From Lachnospiraceae bacterium (GTDB taxonomy: Bacteria > Bacillota > Clostridia > Lachnospirales > Lachnospiraceae), in contig JAFVBO010000011.1 of assembly GCA_017479935.1 (NCBI GenBank), positions 1 to 54,209 of the forward strand: a stretch of 54,209 nucleotides of DNA, read 5' to 3'. A program made the translations under genes and the position numbers. Shown here piece after piece: positions 31,914 through 39,662 of the stretch. Below the pieces are notes generated by a model. It was not told the DNA's origin and did not search any database. It saw only the letters and a list, made by a program, of their open reading frames with translations. Numbering within the stretch: position 1 is the first letter of the stretch; the number at the start of each line of letters is the position of its first letter.

Positions 31914-33317
31914 TTACATCCCCATCGTGCGGATAGCCGGGGTCAGAATCACAACCAGGGTGATCCCCAGGAGCATCAGCATGGGGAGCAGGAAGCGGGT
32001 TTCTGCCTCCTCGCCCTGGCGGAGTGCCCGGTTTTTCTCCTCTAAAAACGCTTCCCTGGCCTCCTGCCGGAATGTGGCCGCCAGGCCCTTGCTCCCGCTT
32101 TTTACGCTTTGCTCCAGAAGGCTGGCCATCCGCAGGTACCCATGCAGGCCGGTGGATCGCCCGAATTCCAGGTAGGCCTCGCCCTCCGGCACGCCGCTTT
32201 GCATCCGCATGCAGGCCCGGATCATCCCTTCGTAGGCAGCCCGCGTTCCCCGGCTTTTCTTCTCGCGCCGGTACCCGTCCGTGATCCGCGTAAATACGCC
32301 GGAGGCGGGAATTCCCGCTCCCAACAGCACGCTGATCTTCATCAGAATCTCCGGGTAGTCCGCCTCCATCTGCCGTTTCTCCTCCTTCTGCTTTTCCTTC
32401 TCCCGCTCTTTTCCGGTCAGGTACAGGAGCACGGTCAGAAGAAGGCCCCACAAAAGGATGCTCTCTCCGCTCACCCGCGTCGTGGGCGGATAAAAGGTCA
32501 GCGCCATCCCATCCAGCTCTTCCGGGAGCTGAAAAAAGCCATCCTCCCGGCTGTCCTCCTCGCGGGCGGACAACAGCGCGGTCAGTTCCTCTTCCCGGCT
32601 TTGTGCCTGGGTCCTGACCGGGGGATACACGCATACGTACCAGGTTTTTTCCCGCATGGCGTCTTCACAGTACAGGCGGGCGCTGATCCAGATGATCCGG
32701 CCATCTTGCGGCGCGTTCTCCCCGTACACGGTTCCTCCGTAGCCCACCAGGTTCTTATCCTCCGTCTGCCACAGAATCTTGACGGCGCCTCCGCACGCGC
32801 TGCCCGGAAACGTCAGATCGTGCCTCACACAGTCTGCCGTGTCTCCCTCCGCGAACAGAACGGTTTCCACCTCCTGCACCGCCTCGTCAAACAACGCCTC
32901 CCGCTCCTCCTTCGTTCGCTTCTCCGCTGCCACCTCCACGCTGACGGGCACGGTCTCTCCACTTTCCAATACTGCCATAAAGGAATAGCTGGACGACTCC
33001 CCGCCCTGCTTACTTCGCTTAACCCCAGTGATGGGCGCTTCCCCGGGCTGCAAGGAAATCACAAGCGCCAGCAGACTGATGCCCCACAAAAACAGGGCGC
33101 ATCCGCCGAACAGCTTGGCCCGCTCCTCCGCCCGTTCTTCATTCACGGGGCTTCCCGCCTTCATAAGCCCGCGGCTTACAAGGTTTCCGAAGGCAATGAG
33201 AAAAAGGTCGATCTTCTTCCGGCCCTCTTCCCCCGCGCGTGGAAAAAAGCCGCGCTTTGTCAGAAAAAACGAGGTTCCCAGATAGAGTCCCAAAAGGCTG
33301 CATACGATCAGAATCAT
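31914..33317 (-). CDS. TadC-like pilus platform protein with large extracytoplasmic insert
   Basis: 467 residues from ATG 33317; the nearest Shine-Dalgarno (GGGAGG) is 14 nt away, so the start is moderately certain. Helix 1 at residues 1-20, helix 2 near 70-91 (GGCALFLWGISLLALVISLQ). Next is an unusual insert of about 210 residues, probably outside the membrane. Helix 3 is near 303-322 (ILLWGLLLTVLLYLTG). The type II secretion F domain follows: ADYPEILMKISVLLGAGIPA then SLLEQSVKSGSKGLA. The C-terminal helix is PMLMLLGITLVVILTPAI. With TadB it should form the inner-membrane platform driven by TadA. Confidence 0.8.
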   Translation of the reverse strand: MILIVCSLLGLYLGTSFFLTKRGFFPRAGEEGRKKIDLFLIAFGNLVSRGLMKAGSPVNEERAEERAKLFGGCALFLWGISLLALVISLQPGEAPITGVKRSKQGGESSSYSFMAVLESGETVPVSVEVAAEKRTKEEREALFDEAVQEVETVLFAEGDTADCVRHDLTFPGSACGGAVKILWQTEDKNLVGYGGTVYGENAPQDGRIIWISARLYCEDAMREKTWYVCVYPPVRTQAQSREEELTALLSAREEDSREDGFFQLPEELDGMALTFYPPTTRVSGESILLWGLLLTVLLYLTGKEREKEKQKEEKRQMEADYPEILMKISVLLGAGIPASGVFTRITDGYRREKKSRGTRAAYEGMIRACMRMQSGVPEGEAYLEFGRSTGLHGYLRMASLLEQSVKSGSKGLAATFRQEAREAFLEEKNRALRQGEEAETRFLLPMLMLLGITLVVILTPAIRTMGM

Positions 33318-33423
33318 TTTATTTGCTTTCGCCTCCCGTTCCACATGATCGAAACTCGCGCGCGGCGAGCCCGTTTCCTTTACGCCAACTGCTCCGCTTC
33401 CAGCACCTTGTCGGCCTGTTCCT

Positions 33424-34251
33424 TTATGCCACCCGCTCGGCTTCCAGCACCTTGTCGGCCAGATGCCAGGCAACCAGGTACAGCGCCAGGCAGATACTCA
33501 TGACCGCGCGCCCCATGAGCCCTTCATACAATACATCCAGATACCCTGGCGAAAACAGCATCAGGTATACCAGCATCAGAAGGGGCGCCGCCTTCATCAT
33601 GTTCTGCTCCATCTCCCGCGCGCGCAGGGCAGTCTGGATTTCCTGCCGCGTATGGATGTGATCCCGCAGAAGGCTTCCGGTTTCCTCCACGATGGAAACC
33701 AGGTTTCCGCCGCTTTTTCGCACCACCGCGAACACCTCCGCAAACAGCGAGGCCTCCGGCAGGCCGCACCGCTCCGCCAGGGCCGCAAACTGCGCTTCCG
33801 GTGTCTGGCGCATGTGGATTCCCTGCTCCATCCGGCTGTACTCCGCCGTAATCGGCGCGTCCTTCCCATACAAAAGTGACAGCTCCCTGGCCGCGTACCC
33901 AATCGCGTTTTCCGGCGCGTACCCGGCTTTTAAGGCCGTGCAGAACGCGTCCAGCCCGTCCGCGTACGCCTTTCGGAGTTCCTCCCGGCGCTTTCCTTCC
34001 TCCGTTTTCTTCAGCCGGCCCGCAAATACAAGAACCAGAGGGAAAAGCAACAGGATCGCCCAAAAGCTGCGGAAAAACAGCCAGGCCAGGAGCGCTTCAA
34101 ACCCCAGGGCCTTTAGGAGGCGCAGGAGGCGTTCCTTTCTTAAGTTTCCGGACGTTCGTAAGCTCTCCGCAGCGGACAAGTCCTTCTTTTCCGCCTTCTG
34201 TTTTCCACCTGTAAAGAGGCGCAAGCGTGACACGTCCCGTATCCTCCTCAT
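33424..34251 (-). CDS. tadB: TadB-like pilus platform protein
   Basis: 275 residues from ATG 34251 (GAGG 9 nt upstream; GTG 34233 with AGGAGG 9 nt upstream is equally good). Two helices near 55-85 (ALGFEALLAWLFFRSFWAIL). The type II secretion F domain includes GLDAFCTALKAGYAPENAIG and KSGGNLVSIVEETGSLLRDH. Two C-terminal helices follow (PLLMLVYLMLFSPGYLDVLY). The start overlaps the end of tadA by about 150 nt. Confidence 0.87.
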   Translation of the reverse strand: MRRIRDVSRLRLFTGGKQKAEKKDLSAAESLRTSGNLRKERLLRLLKALGFEALLAWLFFRSFWAILLLFPLVLVFAGRLKKTEEGKRREELRKAYADGLDAFCTALKAGYAPENAIGYAARELSLLYGKDAPITAEYSRMEQGIHMRQTPEAQFAALAERCGLPEASLFAEVFAVVRKSGGNLVSIVEETGSLLRDHIHTRQEIQTALRAREMEQNMMKAAPLLMLVYLMLFSPGYLDVLYEGLMGRAVMSICLALYLVAWHLADKVLEAERVA

Positions 34252-35398
34252 AACCCAAGACCTCCGTGATCTCCGTCACATGCCGGCTTCCGTTCCGAAA
34301 GCGCTCTAAGTGGATCAGAACATCCACAGCCGAGGCAATCTGTCTGCGAACAGCCTCCACCGTCATCTTCGAATCGAGCGCCATCGTCTCTAAGCGCTTG
34401 ATCATATCTGCCGCGCTGTTGGCATGTCCGGTTGAAAAGCAGCCATCATGTCCTGTATTCATGGCCTGCAGCATATCTAAAGCCGCCGCATCCCGCACCT
34501 CGCCCACGATAATCCGGTCCGGTCTCATGCGAAGGCTCGCGCGGATGAGATCGCGAATGCTGATCTCCAGATCCCCTTCCGTGCCGGGGTTTCGCGCCTC
34601 CAGCCGCACCAGGTTTTCGGTTCTGGACAGGTTCAGCTCCGCGTCATCCTCGATGGTGATGACGCGCTCGCCGGCCGGGATTTTCATCGCCAGCGCGTTT
34701 AAGAGCGTTGTCTTCCCGCTTCCCGTCCCGCCGCTCACAAATAGGTTGTAGCCGTCCCGCACCAGCTTGGTTAAAAAGCCGGCCGCCTCCCGGCTCAGCG
34801 TGCCGATCCGGGTCATCTCCTCCAGAGTGAGCGGCTTTTTTCCGAATTTCCGGATTGTCAGAATGGGGCCGTCCACCGAGGCAGGCGGCAAAACCGCGTG
34901 CACGCGGGAGCCATCCTTTAGCCGGGCATCCACGATGGGGGACTGTTCGTTGATCACCCGGTTCACGCCGGCGGCGATCTGATGGATCAGCGTCTCCAAG
35001 CGTTCCTCCGAAGAAAACTGCTTGTTCCAGCGGACGAGCCGCCCCTGCTTCTCCAGAAAGATCCGCGACGGCCCGTTTACCATAATTTCCGTCACAGACG
35101 GGTCATCCAGAAGCTCCTGCAGAATATCCATTCCGCGCAAGGAATCAAACAGGGCCTTCCGAAGATACTCCCTCTCCCGAATGGAGAGGAACGACTCCTT
35201 TCCCGCCTGCAAAAGCACACTGTCGATCTCCTGAAGAACATCCGCGTCGGACAGCTCTTTGCCGGGATCCAGGCGCTTTAGGATCCGTTCTCTGCACCGG
35301 ATAAAGATTTCCTTCTGTTCTTTTCCGCTTTCCACTGCTGCCGCAGCGCTTCCATCTCTTCCCGGCTCCCCTCCGTCCCCGCGTTTTTCACGATCCAT
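34097..35398 (-). CDS. tadA: TadA/CpaF-type pilus assembly ATPase
   Basis: 433 residues. ATG 35398 has GGGAGG 7 nt upstream, so the 121-nt overlap with the upstream tadZ gene appears real. Motifs: SVTEIMVNGPSRIFLEK in the N-terminal part, Walker A FVSGGTGSGKTTLLNALA, Asp box VITIEDDAELNL, Walker B-like RPDRIIVGEVRDAAALDML and His box FSTGHANSAADMI. It powers Flp pilus extension, and possibly retraction, as a hexamer under the TadB/TadC platform. Confidence 0.95.
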   Translation of the reverse strand: MDREKRGDGGEPGRDGSAAAAVESGKEQKEIFIRCRERILKRLDPGKELSDADVLQEIDSVLLQAGKESFLSIREREYLRKALFDSLRGMDILQELLDDPSVTEIMVNGPSRIFLEKQGRLVRWNKQFSSEERLETLIHQIAAGVNRVINEQSPIVDARLKDGSRVHAVLPPASVDGPILTIRKFGKKPLTLEEMTRIGTLSREAAGFLTKLVRDGYNLFVSGGTGSGKTTLLNALAMKIPAGERVITIEDDAELNLSRTENLVRLEARNPGTEGDLEISIRDLIRASLRMRPDRIIVGEVRDAAALDMLQAMNTGHDGCFSTGHANSAADMIKRLETMALDSKMTVEAVRRQIASAVDVLIHLERFRNGSRHVTEITEVLGYEEDTGRVTLAPLYRWKTEGGKEGLVRCGELTNVRKLKKGTPPAPPKGPGV

Positions 35399-36270
35399 AG
35401 CTTATCCTCCCAGTCCTCTCTCCCGGTTCCCCTCAGGTAGCGCAGAAACTGTTCCCACTTTCCGCCCGAGGCCCCGTTTTCGGGCACCGCGACCACGTCG
35501 CACCAGGTAAAAACTGCCTCGATGGCCGGAAACCGGCAGCCCGCATCCACCACCACTTTCTCATATCCGTAGTCCGAGGCCTGCGAAAAAAACTGCACCA
35601 GCTCCTGCGCGGAGACCTCCTCCAGATCCTCCGGGTTTAGTGGCGGGCCCAGGAAGTCCACATCCTTCTGCGGCGGGCAAAGGCTTGCCCAAAGCCCGGC
35701 ATCAAGGCGCCCCTGCCTTCGGTAGTACAGGCCGTCGGCCACATTCCCGCCTTCCGCCCCGTTCCTTTCATCTGAAAAGGGCTCCATGCTGAGGCGCAGC
35801 GTTTTCTCCCGCTCCGCGAACATAAGCGCCAGCCGCCTCGCCAGCCGGCTCTTTCCGCAGCCCCCTGCCGGAGAGTAAACGCCCACTCTAAAGGCTTCCT
35901 CCCGAAGGAAGGCACCGTCGTTTTTGGCCCGGTGAATTTTCGCCATCACGTGGCGAAAGATCTGCCGGCAGCTTTGATATTTACTGATATGCGGAATCTC
36001 CTCTTCGTCTTCCGTCTCCGCCCCAAAGTACAGGAGCCTGCGCGTTTTTTCCTGCAAAGCTTTCACATATTCCTGCCGCTTTTCCACGGGGAACCCGGTT
36101 TCCGAGGCAAGAAGAATATCCGCGGGTTCCTCCCGCGCGGCGGCGAGAAGCTTTTCCGGGTCTGTAAACGCCCGGAAGCGAAAGTCCAGGTCCTCTTTGG
36201 AAAGAAGAGCCGCCAGTTTCTCCGCATAGCCTTCCTCCGGGTCAAAAATCAGGAATGTTTTGCTTTTCAC
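35278..36270 (-). CDS. tadZ: TadZ/CpaE-like pilus localisation ATPase
   Basis: 330 residues from a GTG start at 36270 with GGGAGA 7 nt upstream. The N-terminal 110 residues resemble an atypical receiver domain (KTFLIFDPEEGYAEKLAALL). The C-terminal part is a ParA/MinD-like ATPase with the P-loop VYSPAGGCGKSRLARRLALM and ASDYGYEKVVVDAGCRFPAI. TadZ proteins mark the polar or septal site for the Tad machine. First gene of the tad locus. Confidence 0.85.
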   Translation of the reverse strand: MKSKTFLIFDPEEGYAEKLAALLSKEDLDFRFRAFTDPEKLLAAAREEPADILLASETGFPVEKRQEYVKALQEKTRRLLYFGAETEDEEEIPHISKYQSCRQIFRHVMAKIHRAKNDGAFLREEAFRVGVYSPAGGCGKSRLARRLALMFAEREKTLRLSMEPFSDERNGAEGGNVADGLYYRRQGRLDAGLWASLCPPQKDVDFLGPPLNPEDLEEVSAQELVQFFSQASDYGYEKVVVDAGCRFPAIEAVFTWCDVVAVPENGASGGKWEQFLRYLRGTGREDWEDKLWIVKNAGTEGSREEMEALRQQWKAEKNRRKSLSGAENGS

Positions 36271-36447
36271 TTCTTTTCTCCCTATATATAAAAAACTTCC
36301 ATGAGATGGCTCTCACCACCACATATGATATCGCCCTACGGATTGCTCCGCTGCTGCGCAGCTCTCGATATCATAAAAAACATATGCGTCGCTGCGCACA
36401 GATATATTTTGTGACGTCTGTTCCTTTTTTCTGTCATTTTTTAATAG
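36271..36447 (-). other. Upstream region of the tad operon with stem-loop
   Basis: No gene. A 9-bp perfect inverted repeat, ATGATATCG (36325-36333) and CGATATCAT (36366-36374), encloses a GC-rich loop that itself contains CTGCGCAG. It would lie in the 5' leader of tadZ. I could not find a convincing -35/-10 pair for the operon here. Confidence 0.45.
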
Positions 36448-36599
36448 ATCGTTCGTAACTGCTCAGTACCTGAGCAGTTACGAAGCCACAGGCAATGCGC
36501 TCCGCGCATTCCAAATTGCCTGTGGCTTGGCATGCCAGCTTTTGTTTTACGCCGCTTGCAGCGGGGTGCAAGCGGCTGTGCTGAGTAGATACGATCGTT
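36448..36599. repeat. Multi-hairpin repeat element A, copy 2 (intact short form)
   Basis: A 152-bp element in inverted orientation to copy 1 at 27649-27918. In order: GTAACTGCTCAG/CTGAGCAGTTAC hairpin, AAGCCACAGGCAAT/ATTGCCTGTGGCTT hairpin with an internal GCGC/GCGC, palindrome TGGCATGCCA, and GCCGCTTGCA/TGCAAGCGGC hairpin. The outer ends GATCG and CGATC are complementary to each other and differ from those of copy 1. Confidence 0.85.
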
Positions 36600-36913
36600 C
36601 TGCTTTTAGGGGACGAATGCCCCATGGAATAGAATCAGAAGGTTCGGTTTCGCAGAAGCTGTTCCTGCCGCATCCTGATGATGGCAGAGCAGGAATGAAA
36701 AAGAGAGGTGCAAAGAGAACTTTTTAAAGCGAAATCCTTAGCGAAAGCCAGGATTTCTGTTCGCGATCGTATCATAGCAGATTTTTCTTACATTGTCAAG
36801 TGTAATATAGAATCTTATATTTGATTAAGTGCGTTCAATATCCTACTTTATAAGTTCCCGCCAAAAACGAAAAGCGACCATTCCTTCCGGATCGGGATCC
36901 GTCACGTTTCCCC
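36600..36913. other. Intergenic stretch without a recognised feature
   Basis: AT-rich in the middle (around 36780-36830) with no ORF that has a ribosome site and no clear repeat. It separates the divergent tad locus and the DUF3160 gene. Confidence 0.5.
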
Positions 36914-36942
36914 TTGTTATCCCATTTGCCGGGTGTTATAAT
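36914..36942 (+). promoter_or_regulatory. Promoter of the DUF3160 gene
   Basis: -35 TTGTTA (36914-36919) and -10 TATAAT (36937-36942) with a 17-bp spacer, about 50 nt before the start codon. Confidence 0.8.
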
Positions 36943-36993
36943 CAGGAAAAAGGGACAAAAAAGTCTTACCTATTGGAAAGGAGATGTATTAGG

Positions 36994-39351
36994 ATGAAAC
37001 GAAACAAACGAAGTGTCGCTGCCCTTCTTCTGGCGGCCGGAATGCTCCTTACGCAGGTGCAGCCCGTGTGGGCCGCCGGTGACGGAGCCGTACGGTGTGC
37101 TACTTCCTCCTTCTTCGGAGGATCCACCAAGGAAACGGAAAGTTCTGCGGAACCTGAGACAGTGAAAGCTCCGGAAACAATCGCTGCGGAAAAGGAGACT
37201 GAAAAAGCTCCCGAAACAGAAAGCCAGGAAACCCTTCCGGCCGCGGAGAATCCGGGGACCGATGTGCCTGAAACCCTCCCGACCGCGGAGAACCCGGGGA
37301 CTGAAACGGTGAAAGAACCCGTGCCCGGCGCGCTGGTCACGGGCAAAGAGATCGAGGCAAAGGTAGCCCCTCTTGCCCCGGCTGCAGATCTTTCCAACGT
37401 CGTCAACCTTTCGGACTACTACTTAAATGATGCGCAGAAGAACCTGCTGGCTGCCAACAGCTTCTTCATCAACCGGGATGCCACCGAGTTCGAATTTTTT
37501 GAGCTCTACGAAAGCAACCGGTACAACAATCTTCCGAACTTTGTCACGGTTGACTCCATGATGCACACCTACCACCTGTATTTCGCGCATCTCTTAAAGA
37601 ATACGGAGAAAACCTATCTGTCCTCGGTTCTCACTGCGCTGAGCATGAACCTGACCGAAAACTCCTTGGCTCAGCTGAAAGCCCTTCGCGGAACCGAATG
37701 GGAGCACGCCGCCCGCATCAACACGGCGTTCTTTGCGGTAGGTGCCAGTCTTCAGGGAATTCCCATGGAGGTTCCGGAGGATGTGCAGAACCTCGTCGAT
37801 GCAGAGCTTGCCCTGATCGAAGCGCAGGCCGGCATCGCGGTCAGCCCGCTCTTTGTAGGCGCCTGCGAGGACGAACTGATGGAGGACTATTCCCAGTACA
37901 AGCCCCGCGGTTACTACGAGGGCGATGAGGATCTGGAGTCCTATTTTAAGGCCATGATGTGGTATGGCCGCCGCAACTTCACGCAGAAATACGAAACCTT
38001 AGACCGCTGCGCGCTCCTCATGACGCTGGCGATGGATGAAGAGTCCCGGCCGATCTGGGATGCCGTGTACAACATCACCTCTTTCTTCGCCGGAAAGAGC
38101 GATGACAACGGCTACTATGAATACCGCCCCGTCATCGACGAGGTGTACGGCAAGGAAGTCAAGGCCGCCGATCTCGTCGGAAAGGCGGATGCATGGAAGC
38201 GCTTCCACGAACTCACCAAGACCCTGGACGGCCCTGCCATCAACTCCACACCGGTCTGGGCGGACGAAACCACCCCGGATCAGGTGGCGGCAAACGCCGG
38301 CTTCCGTTTCATGGGCCAGCGGTTCTCCCTGGATGCTGCCACCTTCCAGGAACTGATCTACAGCAAGGTAAAGGCCAATCCGGAAGGAATGAACCGCATG
38401 CTTCCCAACGCGCTGGATATTCCGGCCGTTCTGGGATCCGACACAGCCCTGTCCATCCTGGAAGCCAAGGGCGAAACCGCCTATGACGGCTACATGGAAA
38501 ACATGATTCGTCTTCGCAAGGGCCTGTACACGGAGGACGAAGGCTTCTGGAAAGCCAGCCTGTACAGCGAATGGCTGTACACCCTCGCGCCGGTTCTGGA
38601 CGTGAGGGGCGAAGGCTATCCCACGTTCATGAGAAGTGATGCCTGGAACCGCAAGAACCTGCAGACCTTCCTGGGAAGCTACGCGGAACTGAAGCACGAC
38701 ACCATCCTGTATTCCAAGCAGGTCATGCCCGAGATGGGCGGCGACATCATCCCCGAGCGCGATGACCGCGGCTACGTGGAGCCCGAACCGTTTGTGTTCG
38801 CCCGCCTGGCAGCCCTGGTTGCGGAGACAAAGACCGGCCTTGCTGAGCTGGGACTTCTTCTCCCCAATGACGAAGAAAACCTGAAGATTCTCGAGGAACT
38901 GGCCACCCAGCTGAAGACCATCGCCGAAAAGGAACTGCGCGCCGAGTCCCTGACAGCAGAAGAATATGATCTGATCCGCTCCTTTGGCGGCCAGATTGAG
39001 CACTTCTGGCAGGAAGCGTTAAAGGACGAGACCGATAAGCCCCGCACCCGCGAATTCCCGGCTGCCATCGTCGTGGACATCGCCACGGATCCCAACGGCG
39101 CGGTTCTGGAAATCGGTACCGGTTTCGTGAACACGATTTTCGTCCTGGTTCCCATCGATGGACAGCTCCACCTGACCAGCGGTTCCGTCTACAGCTTCTA
39201 CCAGTTCACCCAGCCGATCTCGAATCGTCTGACGGATACCGAATGGCGCCAGATGATCGGCATCCAGCACGGCGAGGACGGCATGAGGAACCGCGACGAC
39301 AGCATCACGATGGAAGACTGGATCTTAGACCTGTGCTATTCCTGGAGATAA
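36994..39351 (+). CDS. Secreted DUF3160 protein
   Basis: 785 residues from ATG 36994 (AAAGGAG upstream). Signal peptide RSVAALLLAAGMLLTQVQPV ending near VWAAGDG. Residues 30-125 are a low-complexity Glu/Thr/Pro linker with the repeated phrase ETLPAAENPGTDVP / ETLPTAENPGTETV. The DUF3160 domain fills the rest, with NFVTVDSMMHTYHLYFAHLL and DETTPDQVAANAGFRFMGQR. The family has no known activity. Exported, but without a visible anchor. Followed by giant-hairpin element B, which may act as its terminator, and then by the CapA-like gene. Confidence 0.88.
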   Translation: MKRNKRSVAALLLAAGMLLTQVQPVWAAGDGAVRCATSSFFGGSTKETESSAEPETVKAPETIAAEKETEKAPETESQETLPAAENPGTDVPETLPTAENPGTETVKEPVPGALVTGKEIEAKVAPLAPAADLSNVVNLSDYYLNDAQKNLLAANSFFINRDATEFEFFELYESNRYNNLPNFVTVDSMMHTYHLYFAHLLKNTEKTYLSSVLTALSMNLTENSLAQLKALRGTEWEHAARINTAFFAVGASLQGIPMEVPEDVQNLVDAELALIEAQAGIAVSPLFVGACEDELMEDYSQYKPRGYYEGDEDLESYFKAMMWYGRRNFTQKYETLDRCALLMTLAMDEESRPIWDAVYNITSFFAGKSDDNGYYEYRPVIDEVYGKEVKAADLVGKADAWKRFHELTKTLDGPAINSTPVWADETTPDQVAANAGFRFMGQRFSLDAATFQELIYSKVKANPEGMNRMLPNALDIPAVLGSDTALSILEAKGETAYDGYMENMIRLRKGLYTEDEGFWKASLYSEWLYTLAPVLDVRGEGYPTFMRSDAWNRKNLQTFLGSYAELKHDTILYSKQVMPEMGGDIIPERDDRGYVEPEPFVFARLAALVAETKTGLAELGLLLPNDEENLKILEELATQLKTIAEKELRAESLTAEEYDLIRSFGGQIEHFWQEALKDETDKPRTREFPAAIVVDIATDPNGAVLEIGTGFVNTIFVLVPIDGQLHLTSGSVYSFYQFTQPISNRLTDTEWRQMIGIQHGEDGMRNRDDSITMEDWILDLCYSWR

Positions 39352-39361
39352 TGGAAATAAG

Positions 39362-39645
39362 GCTGCCGCATAAATCCGGATATTTTGCAGGCGACAAGTA
39401 AGTTCAATCGGCAGAGTTATATCGTTTGCAGTCTAAAGAACCTTCGGCCAGAACCGCGTACGTTTCAAAAAATTTGCAAAGAACAGAGCAAAAATCGCCA
39501 ATGCTGTTTTGTCGATTTTTGCTCTAAAGCAAATTTTTTTCAACAAGCGGTTCTGATGGCCTTGGTACATGACTGCAAACGGATATAATCTCTGCCTGTT
39601 TAGAATTGTCTATCGCCTGTAAAACGTCCCGATTTGTGCGGCAGC
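39362..39645. repeat. Giant-hairpin repeat element B, copy 2
   Basis: A 284-bp near-palindrome between the DUF3160 and CapA-like genes. Outer arm GCTGCCGCATAAATC (39362) pairs with GATTTGTGCGGCAGC ending at 39645, and CAGGCGA with TCGCCTG. This outer sequence differs from copy 1. The core from about 39405 to 39605 is nearly the same as in copy 1, with a shorter loop. The right arm runs into TTTTTTT and then the ribosome site of the next gene. It fills the 39352-39662 gap. Confidence 0.88.
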
Positions 39646-39662
39646 TTTTTTTGAGGTGTATC

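Noticed and set aside
31768-32634. Minus-strand 288-aa frame overlapping the tadC-like gene
   Set aside because: It lies in another frame of the tadC-like gene and runs into the repeat element. It has low-complexity composition and no family resemblance.
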